From the NCBI GenBank assembly GCA_963798855.1, contig CAWCUU010000002.1, positions 1,364,001 to 1,428,000 on the forward strand: a DNA stretch of 64,000 nucleotides. The letters are read 5' to 3'. The translations under genes were made by a program, and so were the position numbers. Shown here piece by piece: positions 23,972 to 33,248 of the stretch; the first letter of the stretch is position 1; each line of letters starts with the position of its first letter. Source of the stretch: CAWCUU01 sp963798855. GTDB lineage: Bacteria; Gemmatimonadota; Gemmatimonadetes; Longimicrobiales; RSA9. The notes under the pieces are model-generated. The model saw only the letters and a program-made list of their open reading frames with translations. It ran no database searches and was not told the origin of the DNA.

Positions 23972-26707
23972 ATGGAATCGCTCAGGCGTGCATCCGAGGC
24001 GTCACTTCCGCGATGGCCGGCGGCGTGCGCCATCGCGGTGCTGGTCGCAGCGAGCCCTCTCGCGGCACAGAGCTCCGCACACGCCGCGATCCCTGCCGCA
24101 CCCTCCGTCCACGCCGTCGAGCGCGCCGGGACCATTGCTCTCGACGGCAGGCTCGACGAAGGCGCCTGGGCCGCGGCGCCCGCGGCGACGGACTTCCTGC
24201 AGAGCCAGCCGAACGAAGGCGAGCCCGCGACGCAGCGCACCGAGGTGCGCTTCCTGATCGACGCCGAGGCGCTGTACGTCGGTGCGCGGATGTTCGATTC
24301 GGAGGGAGCAAAGGGCGTCCGGGCCCGGCTAAGTCGCCGCGACGCGGACAACAGCGCGGACGAGCTCGAGGTGATCTTCGACACCTACCACGACCGGCTT
24401 GGGCGCACCGTCTTCTCGGTGGGTCCGTCGGGCTCGCGAGGGGACGCCTACGGTCCGGGCGGCAGCAACACGGACGAGTCCTGGGATCCGGTGTGGGAGG
24501 TGAAGACCACGGTGGACTCGCTCGGCTGGACCGCGGAGATGCGCATCCCGCTCTCCCAGCTGCACTTCCCTACTGACTCACTGCAGACGTGGGGGCTGCA
24601 GCTCTGGAGGACGGAGGCGCGGACGAACGAGATCTCGATGTGGTCGTTCTGGCGGCGCAACGAGCAGGGTGGACCGTCAAGGTTCGGCGAGCTGGAGGGC
24701 ATTCGCATCGCGAATCAGCCGGGGCGGGCGGAAGCGCTGCCCTACGTTGTCGCGAGCTCCTCCTTCCTCAACTCCGTGGATGCCGGCAACCCGTTCCGCT
24801 CCAGCCGCGAGAACCACTACCGGGCGGGGCTCGACCTGAAGTACGTCCTGACGCCTACGCTGACGCTGGCGGCGACGGTCAACCCGGACTTCGGTCAGGT
24901 CGAGGTCGATCCGGCCGTCGTCAACCTGTCGGCGTTCGAGACCTTCTTTCCGGAGCGCCGGCCATTCTTCGTGGAGGGCTCGGGGCTGTTCGACTACGGC
25001 TCCTTCTGGTGCCACTTCTGCAGCAACGCGTCGTCACTCGACCTCTTCTACTCGCGGCGTATCGGGCGTTCCCCGCAGGGCGCCTCGATCGCCCGGGACG
25101 CCGGCGACTACGCGGACATACCGGAGAGCACGACGATTCTCGGGGCGGCCAAGATCACCGGGCGCACGCCGTCCGGATACTCGATTGCGCTGCTCGACGC
25201 GGTCACCAGTCATGAGTCCGCGCACGTGCTGAACGGCACAGGGCAGTTCGACGTGCCGGTCGAGCCGGCGACGAATTACTTCGTCGCGCGCATCAAGCGC
25301 GATCTGCTGGGAGGCAATCTGGTCGTCGGCGGGATGGCCACGTCGACCGTCCGGTCGCTGAACAGCGCGCCGCTCGAGGGGTTGCTCAACCGGCACGCGG
25401 AGGCCGCCGGGCTGGACACGGAGCTGTGGTGGGGCAAGCACACCTACCACGTTCTGGGGCAGTTCGCCGTCTCCCAGATCGGCGGCAGCGCGGACGCGAT
25501 CCTGCGTGCGCAACGCTCCAGCGCCCGCTACTTCCAGCGCCCGGATCGAGAGGGGACCGGCAACGGGCTGTTCTCCGATGCCTACGACCCGGAGGCGACG
25601 TCGTTGCGCGGCTTCGCGGGTTATTTCCGCGTTGCGAAGGACGCCGGCAACTGGGAGTGGGAGTCGTCGCTCAACGTGCGCAGCCCCGGCTTCGAGGTGA
25701 ACGACCTCTCCTTCCTGACGCGCGCCGACTACATCTGGATGAATGCCAATCTCGTGCGGCACTACACGAAGCCGACGAGCTGGTATCGCAGCCTCTGGTT
25801 CGACGTCGGCGGGCAGCAGCAGTTCAACTTCGACGGCGACCGGACGGACGGTCAGGTCCAGGCGTACGCGCAGTACGAGGCCCCGAACTACTGGAACTTC
25901 TCCGGCTTCGTCATGCACCGCTTCGGACACCTCGACGATCGCATCGCCCGCGGCGGACCGCAGCTCCGCACCCCGGCATGGAACGGCTATTTCCTGAACG
26001 TCTCGACCAACTCGCGGCACGCGGTCTCGTTCGACGGAAGCGGGAGCTGGGGTCGCGACGAGGAAGGCCTGGAGAACTACTCGCTCTACCTCGGGGCGAC
26101 GTATCACCCGGTCCCGAGCGTCAGCGTCTCGGTCGGGCCCAACCTGTCGCGGAACTGGAGCTCCTACCAGTACGTGACCAGCGTGGGCGATCCGACCGCC
26201 ACCGACTTCTACGGCCGGCGCTACGTCTTCGCGACGCTCGACCAGCGGACGCTGTCGATGGACACGCGCCTGTCCATGACGTTCACGCCTACCCTCTCGC
26301 TCGAGCTATTCGCGCAGCCGTTCATCGCCAGCGGCAGCTACTCGCACTACAAGGAGTTCGCTGCGCCGCGGGTGCTCGAGAAGACGCTGTACGGCCGCGA
26401 CATCGGCACGATCGCAGCGGCCGGCGAGGGCTTCGACCGCGAGTTCACGGTGGACCCGGACGCCGCGGGGCCGGCCCAGCCGTTCACGTTCGGCGCGCCG
26501 GACTTCAACTTCCGCTCGTTGCGCGGCAACGCCGTGCTGCGCTGGGAATACCGCCCCGGCTCGACGCTCTTCCTCGTGTGGACCCAGCAGCGGAGCGACA
26601 CGGAGCCGGTCGGGGACCTGTCGTTCGGACGTGACCGCGCCGCGCTCTTCGCCGCCCGACCCGACAACATCTTCCTCGTGAAGGTGAACTACTGGGTCGG
26701 ATTCTGA
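23972..26707 (+). CDS. DUF5916/CBM9-like outer-membrane protein (copy 2)
   Basis: The 911-residue protein starts at an ATG with GGAG eight bases upstream and has a signal peptide ending about ASPLAAQS. The N-terminal CBM9-like domain (GTIALDGRLDEGAWAAAPAA, VRFLIDAEALYVGARMFD, WTAEMRIPLSQLHF) is followed by NPDFGQVEVDPAVVNLSAF and FFPERRPFFVEG, exactly as in the copy at 4069-6771. The long C-terminal part is beta-strand-rich and ends VNYWVGF, an outer-membrane barrel-like terminus. It differs from copy 1 by two cysteines close together (FWCHFC) after the hallmark, possibly a disulfide or ligand site. It is monocistronic; the next gene converges ten bases away. Function unknown. Confidence 0.85.
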   Translation: MESLRRASEASLPRWPAACAIAVLVAASPLAAQSSAHAAIPAAPSVHAVERAGTIALDGRLDEGAWAAAPAATDFLQSQPNEGEPATQRTEVRFLIDAEALYVGARMFDSEGAKGVRARLSRRDADNSADELEVIFDTYHDRLGRTVFSVGPSGSRGDAYGPGGSNTDESWDPVWEVKTTVDSLGWTAEMRIPLSQLHFPTDSLQTWGLQLWRTEARTNEISMWSFWRRNEQGGPSRFGELEGIRIANQPGRAEALPYVVASSSFLNSVDAGNPFRSSRENHYRAGLDLKYVLTPTLTLAATVNPDFGQVEVDPAVVNLSAFETFFPERRPFFVEGSGLFDYGSFWCHFCSNASSLDLFYSRRIGRSPQGASIARDAGDYADIPESTTILGAAKITGRTPSGYSIALLDAVTSHESAHVLNGTGQFDVPVEPATNYFVARIKRDLLGGNLVVGGMATSTVRSLNSAPLEGLLNRHAEAAGLDTELWWGKHTYHVLGQFAVSQIGGSADAILRAQRSSARYFQRPDREGTGNGLFSDAYDPEATSLRGFAGYFRVAKDAGNWEWESSLNVRSPGFEVNDLSFLTRADYIWMNANLVRHYTKPTSWYRSLWFDVGGQQQFNFDGDRTDGQVQAYAQYEAPNYWNFSGFVMHRFGHLDDRIARGGPQLRTPAWNGYFLNVSTNSRHAVSFDGSGSWGRDEEGLENYSLYLGATYHPVPSVSVSVGPNLSRNWSSYQYVTSVGDPTATDFYGRRYVFATLDQRTLSMDTRLSMTFTPTLSLELFAQPFIASGSYSHYKEFAAPRVLEKTLYGRDIGTIAAAGEGFDREFTVDPDAAGPAQPFTFGAPDFNFRSLRGNAVLRWEYRPGSTLFLVWTQQRSDTEPVGDLSFGRDRAALFAARPDNIFLVKVNYWVGF

Positions 26708-26717
26708 GCTCAGCGTC

Positions 26718-26849
26718 TCAGCCGCCGAGGCTGTCGGGCGGCTTCTCGATCTCACGCGGCGCGGTGAGCACCTTCACATAGCACCAGCCGGCGAGCCCCC
26801 AGACGAAGGCGAGGGAGAGGAGCAGGAAGATCCATCCGAGCGGGGTCAT
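26718..26849 (-). CDS. MetS-like small subunit of an NSS transporter
   Basis: This 43-residue protein has one transmembrane helix (PLGWIFLLLSLAFVWGLAGWCY) and a short charged tail. Its ATG at 26849 shares an A with the transporter's TGA (TGATG), and GAGG lies seven bases upstream, so it is translationally coupled. Small single-helix proteins encoded directly behind NSS-family transporters are known as MetS, which in corynebacteria is required with MetP for methionine/alanine uptake. The similarity here is in size, topology and position; the sequence is too short for a firm homology claim. Confidence 0.7.
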   Translation of the reverse strand: MTPLGWIFLLLSLAFVWGLAGWCYVKVLTAPREIEKPPDSLGG

Positions 26850-28456
26850 CAGCGTTCCTCCACACCAGGGTTGCGATCGTCGTTGTCGAGGCCTGTGCGC
26901 CGCCAGCGCCGCCGGCCGTACCGGACCATGACGGCCAGCATCACCGCGTTGAGGGCGATCCACCCGATGGCGTAGGTCGCCTCGGGGTCGGCCACCACCG
27001 CGGCGATCGAGCCCTTGAGGTTCTGCACGCAGAATCCGACGAAGACCACCACCAGGTAGACCGGCGCCACGTACTTCATCAGAAAGCGGAAGAGCCGGGG
27101 GATCCTCATCTGAGCGCCGTGATGGGCCTCCTCGAGGCCGCGATCGATGCCGAACACCCACGAGAAGAGAATGATCTGGATCATCGCCAGCACGAAGATC
27201 AGGAACGTCCCGACCCAGAAGTCGATGGTCGACCAGAACAGGCTGTTGCGGCTGAAATAGACGACCAGGCTGCCGCCCACCAGGGCGAGGGAGGCGAGCA
27301 CGGTGGTGGCGGCGCGGCGTGAGATACCCATCGACTCGCGGAAAAACGCGATGGAGGGCTGGTACATCGACAACGACGAAGTGATGGCGGCAAGGAACAG
27401 CATCAGGAACCAGACCGCGCCGATGAAGTTGCCGAGACCTCCCATATGGGCGAACACCACCGGGAGGGTGTTGAAGCCGAGCCCGAACGTGCCGGTGGCC
27501 ACCGCCGCGGTGGTGCCGGTGAGACCGAGGAAGATGAAGGAGGCGGTGAGGGTGATGAGCCCGCCGAAGCCGACCTCGAACAGCTCGTTGGTGGCGGAGG
27601 CGGTGAGGCCGGAAAGAACCACGTCGTCCTCCTTCGACAGGTACGAGGCGTAATTCAGGATGATCCCGAATCCGACCGAGAGGCTGAAGAAGATCTGGCC
27701 CGCCGCGGCCAGCCACGTCTGGAAGTTGCCGAGGGCCGAGAAATCGGGGTTCCAGATGTAGCCGAGGCCGTTGAGCACGTTCTGGTCCGGAACGGCGGGG
27801 TCCGGGGTGCCCAGCGTGAGCACCCGGATGAGGACGATCAGCGCGCACACGGCCATGGTGGGCATGGCCCAGGTGACGAACTTCTCGATCCCCTTCGACA
27901 GGCCTCGATAGACCAGGAAAAGGTTCACCAGGATGGTGGCGGCGAAGAAGAGGATGGTGGTGCCGTGGCCGGCATTCAGCATCCCGTTGGCGTGGGTACC
28001 GATGAAGTTGTTGTAGAAGTCGGCGGAGGCCTGGGTCTGCTGGGCGATCGGAGTGGTTGGATCGACGCCGATCCCGCCGGTGAGGTACTGCCAGAAGTAG
28101 GCGAGGCACCAGGACTCGATGAAGACGTAGTAGTACGACACGGCGAGGGGGATGAGGATGCCGATCACCCCCAGGTAGCGGGCCCAGTCTCCCTTGCCGA
28201 AGAGCCCGAGGATGGAGGGCGCCGAGTGCAGCCCCTTGGTGCCGCCGTACCGGCCCATCGTCCACTCGGCCCATCCGATCGGGATACCCAGGAACAAGAG
28301 CGCGCAGAAATAGGGGATCATGAACGCGCCGCCACCGTTGGCCGCGGCCTGGCCGGGGAAGCGGAGGAAGTTGCCCAGCCCGACTGCCGAGCCCGCCACG
28401 GCGAGGATCACGCCGAGGCGGCTTCCCCATTTCTCTTGCTGCGTCTCCTGAGCCAT
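26849..28456 (-). CDS. sodium-dependent NSS (SNF) family transporter
   Basis: The 535-residue protein has a near-perfect AGGAGGTG upstream of its ATG. Helix 1 reads SAVGLGNFLRFPGQAAANGGG, the unwound segment that binds Na+ and substrate in the neurotransmitter:sodium symporter family, and about 12 helices follow. GRYGGTKGLHSAPSI, the helix-6 region FFSLSVGFGIILNYASYL, and LAAITSSLSMYQP also match bacterial NSS proteins. It imports an amino acid or similar solute with Na+; the coupled MetS-like subunit suggests a MetP-type transporter, but the substrate is not proven. NhaA nearby would help to maintain the sodium gradient. Confidence 0.93.
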   Translation of the reverse strand: MAQETQQEKWGSRLGVILAVAGSAVGLGNFLRFPGQAAANGGGAFMIPYFCALLFLGIPIGWAEWTMGRYGGTKGLHSAPSILGLFGKGDWARYLGVIGILIPLAVSYYYVFIESWCLAYFWQYLTGGIGVDPTTPIAQQTQASADFYNNFIGTHANGMLNAGHGTTILFFAATILVNLFLVYRGLSKGIEKFVTWAMPTMAVCALIVLIRVLTLGTPDPAVPDQNVLNGLGYIWNPDFSALGNFQTWLAAAGQIFFSLSVGFGIILNYASYLSKEDDVVLSGLTASATNELFEVGFGGLITLTASFIFLGLTGTTAAVATGTFGLGFNTLPVVFAHMGGLGNFIGAVWFLMLFLAAITSSLSMYQPSIAFFRESMGISRRAATTVLASLALVGGSLVVYFSRNSLFWSTIDFWVGTFLIFVLAMIQIILFSWVFGIDRGLEEAHHGAQMRIPRLFRFLMKYVAPVYLVVVFVGFCVQNLKGSIAAVVADPEATYAIGWIALNAVMLAVMVRYGRRRWRRTGLDNDDRNPGVEER

Positions 28457-28688
28457 CCTTCACCTCCTGGCTGAGAGGCGGCGCGCCGGCCTGCCCCACG
28501 TCATCGCAAGAAAGATCGTCGGTACTGTGAGCCTTGAGCGGCGGATGGTACCACACCCGCCCGATGAGCCGCCATGCCAACGTGCCGGGTCCACCGGCTC
28601 ACGCCGGCATCCCAACGGTTCTGCCCGTGGGGCTGTCTATGGATATGTAAGGAGTCGTAACCCTCCCCGGCGACCCGGAAAGAGACCC

Positions 28689-31109
28689 ATGTCGGACTTT
28701 CGCATGGAGCTGCGCTCGACCCTCCGCGGCCTGTCCCGCGCGCGAACGCTCGCCGCCGCAGCGGTGATCTGCCTCGCCCTCGGGATCGGGGCGACGACCT
28801 CGATCTTCACCGCGGTGGACGCCGCGCTGCTGCGCCCGCTGCCCTTCCCGCAGGCCGAGCGGCTGGTGAACGTCTTCCGGACGACCCCACAATTCGACAG
28901 CGGTCCGTTCTCGCCGGCGACCTTCCTCGACCTCCGGCGCTCCGTCGGTTCACTTTCATCGCTTTCCGCGGTGACGTCGGGCTCGGCGCTGCTGCAGGTC
29001 GGTGAGCACGGGCAGAGGATCTCGAAGGCGCGGGTGTCGGACGACTTCTTCTCGACGCTCGCCGCGAAGGCGCTGCACGGACGCGTGATCCGGCCGGGTG
29101 ACGACGACCCGGCGGCCGATCCCGTCGCGGTGATCACGGAGGAGCTCTGGCGGGAGCGGTTCGGTGGAGACCCCGGCACGGTCGGGCGGCGAGTCCGCAT
29201 TGACGGCGAGAGCCACGAGATCGTCGGTATCCTGCCGCCCGGATTCAAGGTGCCGAACGGCAGCCGGGTGTTCCAGCCCGACGTATGGGTGCCGCTGCGT
29301 TTCACGCCCCAGCAGGCGGCAGGGCGCGGCAACAACTTCCTGATGCTGATCGGACGGCTCGGGTCGCGAGCGGATGTCTCTGCTTCGAATGCCGAGCTCC
29401 ACGGCATCATGGACGGGATCGCGAGCGAGAACCCGGACCTGCAGGGCGAGCAGGTGCGGGTAGTCCCGTTGCAGGCGGCGTCCGTGTACGCGATTCGAGG
29501 GCCGCTGCTGCTGCTGCTGGGCGCCGTCGGCTTCGTCCTGCTCATCGCCGCGGCCAACGTCGCGAGCCTGTTGCTGGCGCGGGGTCTGGCGCGCCGCGGG
29601 GAATGGGCCGTCCGCTCCGCGATGGGCGCCGGCTGGGCCGAGATGCTACGGGCCACGCTGCTGGACAGCGCGGTCCTCGCCGTCGTCGGGGCCACAGCCG
29701 GCATCGGACTGGCCTGGGCGGGAGTCAGGCTGATCGGAGCGCTGGTGCCGAGTGGGCTGCCGCAACTGGTCGAGCTCCACGTCGATGCGCGCATTCTCGC
29801 CTTCGCGCTCGGACTCGCGGCTCTGGTCGCGCTGGTGTGTGGGACCGTGCCCGCGCTGCAGGCGCAGCGCGTCGCGCCCGCCGATGCGCTCCGGGGTGAA
29901 GGCCGTTCCGGGAGCGCGGGGCGCCACCACCGGCTGCTCCGGGGCCTGATCATCGCCGAGGTCGCTCTGTCTCTTGTGCTGCTGCTGGGGGCGGGGCTCG
30001 TGCTGCGCGGCTTTGAGCGGCTCGTCAGTCAGGATCCCGGCTTCGATCCGGTGCCGCTGCTTACGCTGAACGTGGATCTCGCCCCGGATCGGTACCCGGA
30101 CGGCGGTACGGCCGAGCGTTTCCTGCACCCCGCCCTGGAGCAGATCCGGGCGCTACCCGGAGTGCAGGAGGCGGCGGCGATCTCACTGATCCCGTACACC
30201 GATTGGGGCTGGAACTTCAACATCCGCTACGAGGGGCAACCCGTCGAGGAGCGCACCCGGCTGCCGCTGGTCGAGACGCGCATCGCGACGCCGAGCCTCT
30301 TCGCCACGCTGGGCATGCGCCTGGAGCGCGGGCGCCTGCTCTCACCCGCGGATGATGCGTCGCCGAACGGGCCAACGGTCGTCGTCGCAAACGAGGCGCT
30401 GGCGGCGCGCGATTTCCCCGGGCAGGATCCGATCGGAAAGCGATTCCACACCAGCGACACGACGTTCGCGACGATCGTGGGCATCGTCAGCGACATCAAG
30501 AACCTGGGTCCCGACAACCCGCCCTCGCCGGAGGTCTATTACAGCTACGCGCGCGGCTGGTCGAGCAGCACCAGCTTTCCGCTGATCGTACGAGTCCAGG
30601 GCGATCCGTCGCGGAGCGCGCGCGCGATCGAGAGCGCGATCCACACGATCGATCCGACGGCGGCGGTGAGCGCGGTCCGGCCGATGCGGCAGGTGATCGA
30701 GGAGTCCGAGGGGAGACCGCGCTTCTACCTCGTGCTGATCGGCGTCTTTGCCGGCGTCGCCCTCCTGCTGGCGCTCGCGGGGCTGTACGGCATCACGAGC
30801 TACTTCGTCGAGCAGCGTCGCCACGAGCTCGGGATCCGCTCCGCCCTGGGCAGCACCGCCGGCCGCACGGTCGCACTGGTGATGCGGCAGGGGCTCGGGC
30901 TGGTCGTGATCGGCGGCATCGTCGGACTGGCGGGGGGAGCCATGCTCACCCGTTTGTTGTCCGGACTGCTGTACGGGCTGAGCCCACTCGATCCGGTGAC
31001 GTGGCTGGTCGTCAGCGCGGCCCTGTGCGTCGTGGCCGCGCTCGCCATCCTGGTCCCCGCCCGCAGAGCATCGGCCGTGGATCCGCTGGTCGCGATGCGC
31101 GCCGATTAG
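28689..31109 (+). CDS. ADOP-type duplicated FtsX/MacB permease
   Basis: The 806-residue protein starts at an ATG preceded by GGAAAGAG. The N-terminus (MELRSTLRGLSRARTLAAAA, then ALGIGATTSIFTAVDAALLRPLPFP) is the opening of the 'acidobacterial duplicated orphan permease' family. Two MacB-PCD/FtsX units follow in tandem: a periplasmic domain (DVWVPLRFTPQQAAG), FtsX helices with LLLARGLARRGEWAVRSAMGA, a second periplasmic domain (ATPSLFATLGMRLERGRLL), and C-terminal FtsX helices with VEQRRHELGIRSALGSTAGR. No ATPase gene is adjacent, as is usual for this family. Substrate and energy source are unknown; such proteins are very numerous in Acidobacteriota and Gemmatimonadota genomes. Confidence 0.9.
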   Translation: MSDFRMELRSTLRGLSRARTLAAAAVICLALGIGATTSIFTAVDAALLRPLPFPQAERLVNVFRTTPQFDSGPFSPATFLDLRRSVGSLSSLSAVTSGSALLQVGEHGQRISKARVSDDFFSTLAAKALHGRVIRPGDDDPAADPVAVITEELWRERFGGDPGTVGRRVRIDGESHEIVGILPPGFKVPNGSRVFQPDVWVPLRFTPQQAAGRGNNFLMLIGRLGSRADVSASNAELHGIMDGIASENPDLQGEQVRVVPLQAASVYAIRGPLLLLLGAVGFVLLIAAANVASLLLARGLARRGEWAVRSAMGAGWAEMLRATLLDSAVLAVVGATAGIGLAWAGVRLIGALVPSGLPQLVELHVDARILAFALGLAALVALVCGTVPALQAQRVAPADALRGEGRSGSAGRHHRLLRGLIIAEVALSLVLLLGAGLVLRGFERLVSQDPGFDPVPLLTLNVDLAPDRYPDGGTAERFLHPALEQIRALPGVQEAAAISLIPYTDWGWNFNIRYEGQPVEERTRLPLVETRIATPSLFATLGMRLERGRLLSPADDASPNGPTVVVANEALAARDFPGQDPIGKRFHTSDTTFATIVGIVSDIKNLGPDNPPSPEVYYSYARGWSSSTSFPLIVRVQGDPSRSARAIESAIHTIDPTAAVSAVRPMRQVIEESEGRPRFYLVLIGVFAGVALLLALAGLYGITSYFVEQRRHELGIRSALGSTAGRTVALVMRQGLGLVVIGGIVGLAGGAMLTRLLSGLLYGLSPLDPVTWLVVSAALCVVAALAILVPARRASAVDPLVAMRAD

Positions 31110-31161
31110 GAGCGCGGATGCGGCTTGCGCGGCGGCTGCGGCGTGGTTTCCTTTTCCTGCG

Positions 31162-31395
31162 ATGCACCTCTTCTGGATCCTGCTCGCAGTCCTCGCCGTC
31201 ATCGGGGGCGTCATCGGCGTCGAGCGCGTCCGCTCGGCTCGATACAGACGCCCTCACATCACCGACGACATGATCCGCCGCGTCGAGGATGACGGCGAGC
31301 TGTGGGTCGAGGACGAGGAGCCCCTCGACCTGGAATCGATCCGGGAGGAAGAGGAGAGGTTCTTCGACGACTGGGACGAGATCGAGGAGTGGTGA
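31162..31395 (+). CDS. small acidic single-pass membrane protein
   Basis: This 77-residue protein has one N-terminal helix (MHLFWILLAVLAVIGGVIGV), a short basic stretch (RVRSARYRR) and a strongly acidic tail of about 45 residues (runs of E, D and W, ending DEIEEW). The basic stretch after the helix fits an inner-membrane protein with a cytoplasmic tail. There is no clear ribosome-binding site. It follows the ADOP permease by 52 bases on the same strand and may be its accessory. No family was recognised. Confidence 0.5.
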   Translation: MHLFWILLAVLAVIGGVIGVERVRSARYRRPHITDDMIRRVEDDGELWVEDEEPLDLESIREEEERFFDDWDEIEEW

Positions 31396-31396
31396 G

Positions 31397-31900
31397 CTAG
31401 TTCGCCGTCCAGAAGAGGATCGCGCCACACGGGCTTGTGGAGCCGGAGTAGCGTTGCGGGATCCCCTGCGCCGAAGCGTACACCTCCAGCCCCGACAGCT
31501 CGTCGGGCGACAGCAGATCGTCGACCGAGCCCGTCGCGGATCCGTAGCCACCCTGCTGCACGACCTGGCCATCCAGGACCAGCGTCGGATAGCAGGTGCC
31601 CTGCGAGGACATGGTTCTCGCGCTGCGCATGATCGCCGTGGCGCCAGCTCCGGCCGGCATGGTGACGATCTCGACTCCGCGCATGGCCCGCAGCAGGTCC
31701 GAGATCCTGCGGGCGTGACGATCCGCGATCTGCTCTGGCGTCATGTAGCTGCCGGCGTGCTTCGCCATGCGGGCGTAGAAGCCGACGCGCTCCAGCCCCG
31801 GATCGTGGGCCGGCTCTGCTGCTGCGGCCTGCGCAGCGGCGCGCCCCGGCAGGAGCAGCGCCACCGCGGCGATCAGGCACAGCGTTCCGCGGGCGCTCAC
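31397..31900 (-). CDS. stand-alone TonB-receptor plug-like secreted protein
   Basis: The 167-residue protein starts at a GTG that overlaps the flotillin stop as GTGA. It has a signal peptide ending GRAAAQA. The mature region resembles the plug domain found at the end of carboxypeptidase-regulatory/TonB-type proteins: a helical part (YMTPEQIADRHARRISDLLRAM), then CYPTLVLDGQVV, then LLSPDELSGLEVYASAQGIPQRY and a closing CGAILFWT. Two cysteines (in CYPT and SPCG) could form a disulfide. No barrel follows, so it cannot transport by itself. It is encoded after the flotillin gene in the same operon; the functional link is unknown. Confidence 0.65.
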   Translation of the reverse strand: MSARGTLCLIAAVALLLPGRAAAQAAAAEPAHDPGLERVGFYARMAKHAGSYMTPEQIADRHARRISDLLRAMRGVEIVTMPAGAGATAIMRSARTMSSQGTCYPTLVLDGQVVQQGGYGSATGSVDDLLSPDELSGLEVYASAQGIPQRYSGSTSPCGAILFWTAN

Positions 31901-33237
31901 TTCGGCACGGACCTGAGCGGCCCTCGGTCGTCCTCGGGGGGGAGCGTGGTGGCAGTCACGGCGTTGCCGTCGCCGGCGCGGCGGGCCGCCGCCTGCAGCA
32001 GCGACTCGACGTCGATACCGAACGCCGATGAGAGCTGCTCGACGAGCGCGAGCGTACCCCGGAAGCGCTGGCTCGCGACGTTCGCGACCCCGTCTCCGTT
32101 GCCGCCGTCGACCACGACCATACGGTCGATGTCGATCCCCTCGATGGCGCCCGATGCGAGCTCCATCAACCGGGGCAGCTTCTCGGCGATGAAGACCTGG
32201 AAGCCGCGATCGCCGCCTTCGCGGATCGCGGAGAAGAGCAGCTGCAGCACCTGGGATTGCGCTCGCCCCGTCTCGAGGATCGGCGCGGCCATCGCCTTCG
32301 CGCGCGCCTCGGCCGCGGTGCGCTCGGCCTCCGCCGGCGTGATGACGTCCGCGTTGAGGCGCTCGCGCTCGGTCTCCGTGCGCCGCTTCTGCAGATCGCG
32401 CTCGGCCTCCACCTCGGCGCGCTCGGCCAGCACGCGGGCGACCTTGTCGGCGGTCTCCGACTCCTGGCGGAGCTGCGCCTGCCGCACCTTCAGCTGCGTC
32501 TGGGCTTCCGAGATCTGGATCTGGGCCTGTGCCTCCGCGACCGCGGCGGTCTGGTCCGCGGCGGCCTTCTTCTGCCGCGTCTCCGACTGGTTCTCCGCCT
32601 CGGCCACTTCGGCGTCCTTGATCACCTGCGCCGTCTTCTTCCGGCCCATCGCCTCCAGATAGCCGACCTCATCGCTGACGTTCTGGATCTTCAGCACATC
32701 GAGCGAGAAGCCGAGCTTCTTCAGGTCGTTCTCGGCTTCTTCCGCCAGGTTCTGCGCGAACATGAGCCGGTCCTCGTTCACCTGCTCGGGCGTGAGCGTC
32801 GCGAGCACGCCGCGCAGGTTGCCCGTCAGCGTCTCCTTCGCGAGTCCCTCGATCTCCTCCGGCAGCTTGTCGAGCAGCCGCTCGACCGCGTTGTTGAAGT
32901 CGGTCTCCGGCTCCGAAGCGATCTTCACGTTTGCGATCGCCTGGACGCTGAGCGGGATGTTCCCCTTCGAGAACGCGTTCGAGACCGTGATCTCGAGCGG
33001 GATCGTCTCCAGCGAGACGTACTGCACGCTCTCGAGGATCGGGATCCGGATCGTGCGTCCGCCGATCACCGCGCGATAGCCGACGCGACGACCATCGCTC
33101 AGCGAGCGACGTCGCCCGGTGATCACCGCCGCGCGGTTCGGCGGCACGATGATGATCAGGTTCCTGATCGTCCAGATGACGACCAGCAGCGCGAAGAGGA
33201 CGACGAGACCCGCCGCCATTCCAAAGGTCTCGATCAT
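31897..33237 (-). CDS. flotillin/SPFH-domain membrane protein
   Basis: The 446-residue protein has an N-terminal hydrophobic hairpin or helix (AAGLVVLFALLVVIWTI, residues 8-24), then an SPFH/band-7 domain (VPPNRAAVITGRRRS, VSLETIPLEITVSNAFSKG, VNEDRLMFAQNLAEEAENDLKKLGF), then a long Glu/Ala/Gln-rich coiled coil of about 150 residues (AEVAEAENQSETRQKKAAAD and on), and a C-terminal domain. This is the flotillin A/T layout: a scaffold of functional membrane microdomains at the inner membrane. The NfeD-like gene upstream on the same strand is a common flotillin partner, which supports the assignment. Confidence 0.9.
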   Translation of the reverse strand: MIETFGMAAGLVVLFALLVVIWTIRNLIIIVPPNRAAVITGRRRSLSDGRRVGYRAVIGGRTIRIPILESVQYVSLETIPLEITVSNAFSKGNIPLSVQAIANVKIASEPETDFNNAVERLLDKLPEEIEGLAKETLTGNLRGVLATLTPEQVNEDRLMFAQNLAEEAENDLKKLGFSLDVLKIQNVSDEVGYLEAMGRKKTAQVIKDAEVAEAENQSETRQKKAAADQTAAVAEAQAQIQISEAQTQLKVRQAQLRQESETADKVARVLAERAEVEAERDLQKRRTETERERLNADVITPAEAERTAAEARAKAMAAPILETGRAQSQVLQLLFSAIREGGDRGFQVFIAEKLPRLMELASGAIEGIDIDRMVVVDGGNGDGVANVASQRFRGTLALVEQLSSAFGIDVESLLQAAARRAGDGNAVTATTLPPEDDRGPLRSVPK

Positions 33238-33248
33238 GGCCGGAGCTC

